A stretch of 64,000 nt of DNA, from assembly GCF_030145145.1 (NCBI RefSeq), contig NZ_JAQYWD010000014.1:61266-125265 (forward strand), given 5' to 3'. A model generated the notes under the pieces. That model had not been told where the DNA came from, made no database searches, and worked only from the letters and a program-made list of their open reading frames with translations. Shown here one piece after another: positions 17,723 through 24,631 of the stretch. Numbering within the stretch: position 1 is the stretch's first letter; each line of letters opens with the position of its first letter. Origin of the DNA: Desulfobacula sp. Its GTDB lineage: Bacteria > Desulfobacterota > Desulfobacteria > Desulfobacterales > Desulfobacteraceae. A program made the position numbers and the translations under genes.

Positions 17723-18151
17723 TTACCAGCCTCTGGTTCTTAAGATATTTTCGATTTCTGCCTGCCGGATACGCTCTTCATGCTCATGTTTTAATTTTCG
17801 GGCCTGGGATATTTTTTTAATAAGAAGTTCAGTGTCTGCAGGTTTTATAAGAAAGTCCAATGCCCCTAGTTTCATGCCCTGGATAGCATTCTCTATGCTT
17901 GCCTCACCGGTCAGCATGATGATTGGCGTGAACGGTTTAGACTTTTTGATTTGCTGTAAGGCATCAATTCCTGTGATTTCCGGCATGAGAACATCAAGGA
18001 TAATGACATCAAAGTCTATTTTTTCAGCCAACTCAATGGCATCTTTTCCTGAATATACGGTGGTGACGGCAAGATCTCTCAATTCAAGTCGCTGGGCTAA
18101 CATTTCAATGAATTCTTTTTCGTCATCCGCTAGCAATATTTTGGTTTTCAT
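17723..18151 (-). CDS. Stand-alone response receiver (REC) protein
   Basis: The 142-residue receiver has DDE (9-11), Asp53 in ILDVLMPEITG, LTGEAS and IKPA lysine. It then has a C-terminal charged helix (KLKHEHEERIRQAEIE) close in sequence to the tail of the 12139 receiver. No output domain is present. It is the second gene of the minus-strand operon, 56 nt after the kinase-BON-receiver gene. A possible role is as phosphate sink or as a partner for the neighbouring carrier. Confidence 0.87.
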   Translation of the reverse strand: MKTKILLADDEKEFIEMLAQRLELRDLAVTTVYSGKDAIELAEKIDFDVIILDVLMPEITGIDALQQIKKSKPFTPIIMLTGEASIENAIQGMKLGALDFLIKPADTELLIKKISQARKLKHEHEERIRQAEIENILRTRGW

Positions 18152-18207
18152 TTTAATTTACTCTCCTGTTCTATCTTGAGAAAAATGGTTAACTGTATAG
18201 ATAGGCA

Positions 18208-19425
18208 TTAATGGGCCTTTCTGGCGGCTATTTTTTCATAAGCCTGTTTCATGGTATCGGTAATTAAATCAATATCAGCAGGTTTCTGTAAATAAGCGAA
18301 AGCACCCAAATCCATACAGGTTTTTTTGTCTTTTTCTGTTCCGTGGCCGGTTAAAATAATCACCTCGATATTCGGTTTTGTCTGTTTGATTTTTTTTAAA
18401 ACTTCAAATCCGTCAATCCCCGGCATTTTCAAATCAAGAATCATGACTTCAGTATCTTCCTGGTCCGTGAAGTCAAGGGCTTCCTGCCCATTGTATGCGA
18501 TTTCACTTGAAAATTGCCTCATTTTCAAGCGCTCGGACAATGTTTGAACAAACTCTTTTTCATCATCTACCAGCAGAACTCTTAAGGGTGTCTCAAATTC
18601 ATAGTTATGGATGATATTCCCTTTATAATAGTTGTGGCCGATTTTCGTTTCAACGGATTTGACACCGGGCAATTCTTCTACGGCTTTTATGATGTTTTGT
18701 TGGAATTTTGTCAGCATCATGACTTTTTTATCGATGGTGACAACAACGTTACCATCGTCAACTTTGGCCAATAACCCTTGCCCGATTTCACTTAATGCAA
18801 CATCAACATCCGCAGTCAGCTTGAAATCAAAAATTTCTTTTTTGATCAGATTTTCTTTGTTGGACAAAAGTTTTTCTAGCTGTTTTAAGATCAGGTTTAC
18901 CGAGTCTTCCGGATCCAGCTTGTCAGTTGGAATGACAATGTCAAAAAGGGACTCATCCCAGGCCTTTTTACCAAAAATGGAATTGCTCCAGAGTGCAGCA
19001 TATTTATCTGCCTGTTCAATGTCCCGTATGGCCTCTTTTTCAGTCAGACCATGGTGTTTTACGCCGTGGTTAATTCGGGTTTTTTTATCGGTAATAATGA
19101 GAACCCGCATGACATGAGTGATGCCTCTTGGAATAAGGTGGCTCAGGATTCCGTGAAAGAGGCAATCATCATTAAGGACGTAGTCAGACATTGTTCTTTT
19201 GATTAACGCGATACATTTTTCTTTTTCATGGGTAAAGTCATTGAACGCAATCGGTCTGCTTTCAATGACTTTTTGAAGTGTTTGGGGTTTAATGTTATGG
19301 ATCTGGTGGGTTTTTTCAAGAATATCGGAATCTGTTAGAAGTTTGCTGTTTAATTTCTCAGACAGCATAGTGACCGTCTTTCCGGCATTTGAATACAAAC
19401 CACTGGTTATGGCTAAGATAGACAC
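18208..19425 (-). CDS. Cytidylate kinase-like - BON-like - receiver fusion protein
   Basis: The 405-residue protein has three parts. Residues 1-190 resemble the cytidylate-kinase-like P-loop family, with a loop SGLYSNAGKT at 8-17. Residues about 200-265 form a small BON-like alpha/beta domain ending in LPGVKSVETKI. Residues 281-400 form a receiver with DDE (287-289), Asp331 in ILDLKMPGIDG and QKPA lysine. A paralogue with the first two domains but no receiver lies at 26594-27430. The fusion implies phosphorylation control of a kinase-like domain. Its phosphoryl acceptor is unknown and it need not be CMP. It heads the operon behind a sigma54 promoter; the start has a GGAGG site. Confidence 0.8.
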   Translation of the reverse strand: MSILAITSGLYSNAGKTVTMLSEKLNSKLLTDSDILEKTHQIHNIKPQTLQKVIESRPIAFNDFTHEKEKCIALIKRTMSDYVLNDDCLFHGILSHLIPRGITHVMRVLIITDKKTRINHGVKHHGLTEKEAIRDIEQADKYAALWSNSIFGKKAWDESLFDIVIPTDKLDPEDSVNLILKQLEKLLSNKENLIKKEIFDFKLTADVDVALSEIGQGLLAKVDDGNVVVTIDKKVMMLTKFQQNIIKAVEELPGVKSVETKIGHNYYKGNIIHNYEFETPLRVLLVDDEKEFVQTLSERLKMRQFSSEIAYNGQEALDFTDQEDTEVMILDLKMPGIDGFEVLKKIKQTKPNIEVIILTGHGTEKDKKTCMDLGAFAYLQKPADIDLITDTMKQAYEKIAARKAH

Positions 19426-19476
19426 GTTTGCCTCCTTATCGTTTATAGGGTTGTTTCTGCTTCTATTTTAAGATAA

Positions 19477-19492
19477 AGCAATACTTGTGCCA
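19477..19492 (-). promoter_or_regulatory. Sigma54 (-24/-12) promoter of the kinase-BON-receiver operon
   Basis: Read on the minus strand the sequence is TGGCACA-agta-TTGCT, which matches the sigma54 consensus in all but one base. The expected transcript start is near 19467, about 40 nt upstream of the ATG at 19425. Phased repeats that could bind the activator lie at 19564-19611, roughly 100-145 bp upstream, the usual enhancer distance for this promoter class. Confidence 0.8.
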
Positions 19493-19563
19493 GTATTTAA
19501 AATGCTTTAAATACAAATTGTTATAAGTGAATTGGAAAAATAAGAATCAATATGAATCAAATT

Positions 19564-19611
19564 GGAACATTCACATTGAAACATAATGAAACACAATGGA
19601 ACATAATGAAA
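19564..19611 (-). repeat. 10-bp phased GRAACAYAAT repeats, candidate enhancer
   Basis: On the plus strand, GAAACATAAT (19578), GAAACACAAT (19588), GGAACATAAT (19598) and GAAA (19608) follow each other at exactly 10 bp. A further GGAACATTCA lies at 19564. Ten-base spacing puts every unit on one face of the helix. Position upstream of the sigma54 promoter at 19477 suggests binding sites for a sigma54 activator or an architectural protein. The function is inferred. Confidence 0.55.
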
Positions 19612-19625
19612 GGGATAGAATATAT

Positions 19626-20291
19626 TTATTTGAAAAAAATGAGAAGGGCAGGGATGTCTGTTGATATGTCTGCTTTCAGTCCAAGTTGTTCACATAGGGC
19701 ATTTATTTTTTCCCAATGATGGGTTTGGATGATTTTTTGTCGATAATCCATATGGTTGAGATCTCTGTTGTTGCACAAAAGCTGGATAGCGGCCTGACTC
19801 TCTGATGACTGAATCGCCAGTATAATAGCTGTATTTGCTTGAAAAGCGTCAATGAGACATTCAATACAAGAGAACGCGATCATTTGGAAAAGGATGGCAT
19901 CCGTTATGATTGAATAGGGGGTATCACACGGGATAATCGATACATCAATCCCCTTTTGCTTGAACAGTCGGTCGGTAATGGAGATCATTTTTTGAAGGGT
20001 TTCAAAAATATTAATGGTGCTCTGGGGGCTGTCAGACGTGTGGGCGAACCCATTGAGGCGTGATGTCAGTGTAACCCCCCGATAAGACTGCTTTTTTATC
20101 GTTTCAAGACATTTGCCAAGCCTCTCATCAAGATCTGGCATGCCACCGGCCTGGTTCATGAGAAGAAAGTCTTCCATAAGCCCTGACGTTTCTTTAATAA
20201 TGGCAAGGACATTTTGAAGTTCATGGGTCACAGAAGCGGTTACACCGCCCAAAAATCCCGCTTTGTCATTTGAATTTTTCATCTGCATCAC
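19626..20291 (-). CDS. Degenerate histidine kinase-like protein without ATP-binding boxes
   Basis: The 221-residue soluble protein starts with a HisKA-like helix pair carrying His23 in VTHELQNVLAII. It then has a region with the outline of a kinase ATPase domain (FSCIECLIDAF resembles the N box). The DxGxG and GTGLG boxes that bind ATP are absent. It therefore probably cannot autophosphorylate and may act as a phosphotransfer, phosphatase or scaffold partner. The ATG overlaps the stop of the preceding receiver gene as ATGA, so it is translationally coupled to it. It is the last gene of its operon. Confidence 0.7.
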   Translation of the reverse strand: MMQMKNSNDKAGFLGGVTASVTHELQNVLAIIKETSGLMEDFLLMNQAGGMPDLDERLGKCLETIKKQSYRGVTLTSRLNGFAHTSDSPQSTINIFETLQKMISITDRLFKQKGIDVSIIPCDTPYSIITDAILFQMIAFSCIECLIDAFQANTAIILAIQSSESQAAIQLLCNNRDLNHMDYRQKIIQTHHWEKINALCEQLGLKADISTDIPALLIFFK

Positions 20292-20671
20292 TCTTTAGCA
20301 GGTTCTTTTATTGCTAATTTTATTTTTTCAAGGAGTTCATTGATATCCAGCGGTTTCATGAGGAAATCAAAGGCACCCATCCGCATTCCTTCCATACCAT
20401 CTTTGGTTGAGCCATGACCGGTAAGCAGGATAACCGGCAGGGAGGTATCGATGGTTTTTATCTGTCGGAGGGTATCAAGACCATTTAGTCCGGGCATCAT
20501 TAAATCAAGGATTGCCACATCAAAGGATTTTTTTGCGACCAGGCTGATGCCGGACTCTCCGTCTGAAGCGATTGTCGATGCATACCCCCTTAGTTCAAGT
20601 CTTTCGGCAAGTGTTGAAATAAATTCGATTTCATCATCAATGAGGAGGATATTGATACGTTGACTATTCAT
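20288..20671 (-). CDS. Stand-alone response receiver (REC) protein
   Basis: The 127-residue protein is just a receiver domain, with DDE (12-14), Asp56 in ILDLMMPGLNG, LTGHGS and MKPL lysine. It overlaps the upstream kinase gene by 8 nt and the downstream degenerate kinase by 4 nt, so all three are co-translated. The upstream dCache kinase is its likely phosphodonor, and the degenerate kinase is a candidate partner for its phosphate. Confidence 0.88.
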   Translation of the reverse strand: MNSQRINILLIDDEIEFISTLAERLELRGYASTIASDGESGISLVAKKSFDVAILDLMMPGLNGLDTLRQIKTIDTSLPVILLTGHGSTKDGMEGMRMGAFDFLMKPLDINELLEKIKLAIKEPAKE

Positions 20672-22373
20672 TCATCATCTCCAGTTCATTTGGTTTTTCA
20701 GGCAAGTCTATGGTAAAAACGGTTCCTTCACCGATTTTACTGGTTACGCTGATCTGTCCACCAAGTTTTTTAATAATTCCATAGGTTATAGAAAGGCCAA
20801 GGCCGGTTCCCTTTTCTTTTTTTGTGGTGAAAAACGGATCAAAGATGTTTTTAATAACATCTTGAGGAATTCCGCATCCGTTATCACTAATTTTTAGATT
20901 TACGCCACCGTCATTTAAGTTTTGTGTCTGAATTTGCACCTCTCCAAATTCTTCAACTGCAGCAAAGGCATTGGTTAAAAGATTGACCAGGGTTTGCTCG
21001 ATCAGCCCGTGGTCTGAGTGGATTAGCACAAGAGAATCCGATAACAACAACTGGACATCTATTTTTCTGTAAAGCACATCTTTTTCTAAAAAATCAAGGA
21101 CTTCATTGATGATGTAATTGATATTGATCGGTTCTATTTTTATATCAATTCGTTTTGAAAAACCAAGCAGTCTATGGGTTATTTTTCTGCATCTTTTTAC
21201 AGAATTAAGAATGGCATCGGTCAAGTCAATAAATTTTTCTTTTTTATTAAAATCGTCAGAAAGCTTTATCAGGTCACTCATGAGCCCGGCTTTCTCGTTA
21301 ATAATGGCAAGGGGATTATTTATTTCATGGGCGACACCTGCCGAGAGTCTTCCAATGGAAGACAGCTTCTGGGCGTGTTGAAGTTCAGCAAGGACATTTT
21401 CTCTGTGTTCATCGGATGTTTTGATTCTTCTGATCAAAACACGGGTCATTTGCAGGATCGCAAAAACGATGATGGTCAGACTCATCAAAAATATGATGAT
21501 CATTTCTGTTTTAAGGGCGTACCACGATTGTAACGCCACCGATTGCGGTTGAACAATAACCAGGGTATATCCTGCAATTGAAAAAGGAGACGCCACAATG
21601 ATCACAGCCCGATCTTTATCGTCAGTCCCTTCAAAACTGCTGGATCTATGGCTGATAGGCGGCTGCAGGGGGCATTTTTCAAGGGTATTGCCATAATAAA
21701 GGGAGTGTGTCTGGAGGATGCCGTCCCTGCTGAGCAAGAAAGCATCGGTCTGCCTTGGGAGCCCCATGCTGGAGATGAGGTTATCAAAAAAATTCGTGTC
21801 AATTGTTGCCCTCAATATCCAGGTTTGTCCATCATCCGTTGAATGCTGAACAGCAATAACGATGTGGGGATATTTTCTATGACCCAGGAACACATTGCTG
21901 ATATATTGTCCTTTTAATTGTGTCTCCTGGAAAGAAATCTGCTCTGAATAGTTTTTGCCCAGCAGAGAATACGGGCCGGAATAACTGACCAGTTCACCCT
22001 GGCTGTTAATCAGACCGATATCAACAAAGCCACTCCATTCTTTTTTAATGGAAATCAGGACTTTTTTTATACTCTGCTTATCGCTTAATTCTTCAAAGCT
22101 ATACGTTGTGGATATAAATCGTATGATGGCCAGTCGTTGATCCATAAATAATTCAAAAGAATGCCTGGTTTTTTCCGCCATAGCATAAAGTGGTGCAATG
22201 ATTTGGCCTCTAAGATGGGATCGGTATTGAAAAAAGTTGATCACAATCATTGTTGCAAGGGGAAGGATCGTAATCAACAACATGATAAGAATGATATTCC
22301 TTTTTAAAACACCATAACGATCTTGAGAAGGACGGTCCATAAGGAATAAGGTGTTGACAAGTCTCTTAAACAT
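20664..22373 (-). CDS. Membrane sensor histidine kinase with dCache-type sensor
   Basis: The 569-residue protein has membrane segments at about 26-47 and 289-311 around a dCache-like periplasmic sensor, a coiled linker, and HisKA with His349 in GVAHEINNPLAI. Its ATPase domain carries NLLTNAFAAV, DNGCGIP and GTGLGLS. It has the same architecture as the kinase at 6672, including the LGLVNS/IGLINS and FLGHRKYPH/FAGLRGHPH blocks in the sensor. The two are paralogues in opposite halves of the island. It overlaps the NifX-like gene upstream by 8 nt and a receiver gene downstream by 8 nt. Confidence 0.9.
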   Translation of the reverse strand: MFKRLVNTLFLMDRPSQDRYGVLKRNIILIMLLITILPLATMIVINFFQYRSHLRGQIIAPLYAMAEKTRHSFELFMDQRLAIIRFISTTYSFEELSDKQSIKKVLISIKKEWSGFVDIGLINSQGELVSYSGPYSLLGKNYSEQISFQETQLKGQYISNVFLGHRKYPHIVIAVQHSTDDGQTWILRATIDTNFFDNLISSMGLPRQTDAFLLSRDGILQTHSLYYGNTLEKCPLQPPISHRSSSFEGTDDKDRAVIIVASPFSIAGYTLVIVQPQSVALQSWYALKTEMIIIFLMSLTIIVFAILQMTRVLIRRIKTSDEHRENVLAELQHAQKLSSIGRLSAGVAHEINNPLAIINEKAGLMSDLIKLSDDFNKKEKFIDLTDAILNSVKRCRKITHRLLGFSKRIDIKIEPININYIINEVLDFLEKDVLYRKIDVQLLLSDSLVLIHSDHGLIEQTLVNLLTNAFAAVEEFGEVQIQTQNLNDGGVNLKISDNGCGIPQDVIKNIFDPFFTTKKEKGTGLGLSITYGIIKKLGGQISVTSKIGEGTVFTIDLPEKPNELEMMNE

Positions 22374-22725
22374 ATGTTCCTTCTATTGTCCGTTCGGATA
22401 AAAGGTCACCGGGATTCAATTTGTTTTTTTCCCACCGGCTGAATGCCGTGGACCATTTTCCGGCGATGGAATCATATATATCGATTTTTTTCCATTTGAG
22501 GAATTGGTAATACTCTTCTTCAATTGCACCACATATCAAGGTGTTTATAGTTTCTGCCAGCAGCAGATGACACAGGTCATCTGCTGATGGTCTGGGCAGT
22601 ACAATGGTTTTTTTTTCTTCGATGATGTTGCCTTTTGACAATAAGATAATCAAAACTTCTGTAGCCAGATCAAATCTCGGTGCCACTTCCTCATGATATA
22701 GTGGAATGGTTATTTTGTGTATCAT
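22366..22725 (-). CDS. NifX/NifB-C-terminal-like (dinitrogenase FeMo-cofactor family) protein
   Basis: The 119-residue protein starts with the family signature ITIPLYHEEVAPRFDLA and has the expected alpha/beta fold pattern. Members of this family bind iron-molybdenum cluster precursors; many non-nitrogenase members in anaerobes have no known role. There are no nif genes nearby. It is the first gene of an operon with a dCache kinase (8-nt overlap), a receiver and a degenerate kinase, so here it may be a metal- or cluster-binding accessory to signalling. That role is inferred. Confidence 0.7.
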   Translation of the reverse strand: MIHKITIPLYHEEVAPRFDLATEVLIILLSKGNIIEEKKTIVLPRPSADDLCHLLLAETINTLICGAIEEEYYQFLKWKKIDIYDSIAGKWSTAFSRWEKNKLNPGDLLSERTIEGTYV

Positions 22726-22825
22726 AAATCAATTCATCAAACCGGATGCATAGGGTGCCGCATACTCACCAATTATTGTTTAAATTAGGTATCATAATGG
22801 TTCATCTAAGTATAGATAAATATCA

Positions 22826-24283
22826 TCAGGAATCAATTTTAAACAGTTTTATTTTCCGCCATAACGTACTCCTTCCCCATCCTAGAAGTTCGGCCGCCTT
22901 GTTTTTTTTCCCGTTTGACTTTCTCAGGGCGTCTATAATCATTTCTCTTTGGACAGCCGGCCATTTTTCCTGTGTGTTGAGAGGGGTAGGGTTTCTGAAC
23001 AGGGCGCCTTCCGGTATCGGGTCAGGGTTCTGTGTCATGGCATGGCGTTCAATCGGAGCCCGCCTGAATTCATTGGAAGGGGGCAAATCTAAAAGGTAAG
23101 AAGGCAAATGATGGGGTTCAATCATTAAATTGTTTGAAACATTCACCGCATATTCCACAATATTTTTAAGTTCTCTGATGTTCCCTTCATAATTATAATT
23201 TAAAAGAATCGTCAGGGAATTTTTTGAAAAACCATTAATTTTTTTATCAAGCTGCTGTTTATAATAGTTGAAAAAATGGTCGATGAGAAGCCGTATGTCA
23301 CCGTCCCTCTCCCGTAAAGGGGGTAAATGAATTCGTGCAACATTCAACCTGAAAAGAAGATCTTTTCTGAAACTGCCTTGCTTCACCATTTGCTCTAAAT
23401 TTCTGTGGGTTGCAGCAATGATTCTGACATTGGCTCTAAACCCTTTGGTACTGCCCAGTGGGTAGATAATCTTATCGTCAAGAAACGTTAAGAGTTTTAC
23501 CTGAAGAGGGCGGGGAAGGTCACCAATCTCTGTGAGAAATATGGTGCCGTTATGGGCCAGTTTGAATCGGCCCGGTTTGTTTTCAACCGCGCCTGTGAAA
23601 GCCCCTTTTTGATGGCCGAATATTTCAGACTCCAGAAGGGTTTCCGGAAGTGCCCCGCAATTGATTTTAATAAAAGGTCCGGATTCCCGACCTGATGTCT
23701 GATGGATGGCCTCTGCTACAAGATCTTTGCCGGTACCGGTTTCTCCCGTGATAAGGATGGAGGCATCACTTTGTGCCAGAACCGGCAGGGTTTGAAAAAT
23801 TTTTTCCATCTGGGGACATCTTCCGACAATATTTGCAAAGCTGTAGGCAGCACTTTTTCCCCAATCAATGTTTTGTGACAGTCGGATATCCTCTATGGTT
23901 TCAATAAAGCCTTTGGTATGATCCTGATCATCTAATATGGATGCGGTGGTCATACGGATCGGCAGACGCTGCCGGTTCAGGTTTATCATATCACTTTTAC
24001 AGGAGATAGACCGGTTGTCATTTTTCATGGACAGTACCGGGCAATTGGCAATACATGCAGTTCCCCTGAGAATGTTGTAGCATTTCATTCCATATGCCAT
24101 TGTAAGGGAAAACCCGGAAAGGACTTCAAAGGCCCTGTTTAAAAAAACAACCCGTCGATCCGTATCCAGAATTAAAACACCCAAAGGAATTTCATCGATC
24201 AGGTGAGTAAAGTCGATGGGATTTGTCATCAAGCTTTCTATCAATGGACTGGGTAGACGTATCATAATTGTTTTTAGTATCAT
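22826..24283 (-). CDS. PAS - AAA+ - Fis sigma54-dependent regulator with altered Walker B
   Basis: The 485-residue protein has a PAS domain (about 25-135) with four cysteines (68, 77, 81, 95) and no receiver. Its AAA+ domain has Walker A GETGTGKD (180-187) and GAFTGA (227-232), and a Fis helix-turn-helix sits at about 455-480. The conserved Walker B aspartate is threonine (FLTEIGD, Thr251). The cysteines suggest a redox or metal cluster sensor, but this is not proved. The start is uncertain: 24283 has only a weak site, and the ATG at 24229 is possible. It is monocistronic. Confidence 0.85.
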   Translation of the reverse strand: MILKTIMIRLPSPLIESLMTNPIDFTHLIDEIPLGVLILDTDRRVVFLNRAFEVLSGFSLTMAYGMKCYNILRGTACIANCPVLSMKNDNRSISCKSDMINLNRQRLPIRMTTASILDDQDHTKGFIETIEDIRLSQNIDWGKSAAYSFANIVGRCPQMEKIFQTLPVLAQSDASILITGETGTGKDLVAEAIHQTSGRESGPFIKINCGALPETLLESEIFGHQKGAFTGAVENKPGRFKLAHNGTIFLTEIGDLPRPLQVKLLTFLDDKIIYPLGSTKGFRANVRIIAATHRNLEQMVKQGSFRKDLLFRLNVARIHLPPLRERDGDIRLLIDHFFNYYKQQLDKKINGFSKNSLTILLNYNYEGNIRELKNIVEYAVNVSNNLMIEPHHLPSYLLDLPPSNEFRRAPIERHAMTQNPDPIPEGALFRNPTPLNTQEKWPAVQREMIIDALRKSNGKKNKAAELLGWGRSTLWRKIKLFKIDS

Positions 24284-24631
24284 CCACAGTTTTATTTATC
24301 AATTAAATTTATTTTGTTCAATGGGGTCTCCTTCAGCAATTCTAAAGATGATAGGCGTTATTTTTTTTAACACAACATCCTTTTTATTCAAATGACGTAA
24401 AATTTTAAATTGCTTTTTTGTCCAATATTGATTAATGAAATCGGGTGTTTTTATATTAAATTCTCAACTTTCGGTGTTCAGCTTTAAATGGCCAACCCCA
24501 AAAGTTGAGTTAAATTTTTGCCAGGCCCTTGGATGTTGTTCAAGACGCAGGCTCTCCTGTTATATAAACGGGTGGGCCTTTTTCTTTGCTGGCTTAACCC
24601 GGGACCTGGAATTGAAAAAAGGATTCAGAAA
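24284..24631. other. 348-nt divergent intergenic region
   Basis: This AT-rich gap separates the divergent PAS-sigma54 regulator and the NhaD-PAS gene, so it should hold promoters for both. I found no -24/-12 element on either strand and no clear sigma70 pair. An open frame runs from 24518 into the NhaD gene, but it lacks a good ribosome site and adds residues ahead of the signal-like N terminus. Confidence 0.5.

Noticed and set aside
22756..22771. GG-N10-GC sequence (minus strand TGGTGAG-tatg-CGGCA) before the NifX-like gene as a sigma54 promoter
   Set aside because: Only the GG and GC pairs and a few other bases match; the TTG of the -12 element is missing, so it is too weak to list.
24518..24631. 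N-terminal extension of the NhaD-PAS gene from the ATG at 24518
   Set aside because: The extra residues are unlike NhaD, have no ribosome site, and would bury the signal-like sequence that starts at 24632.
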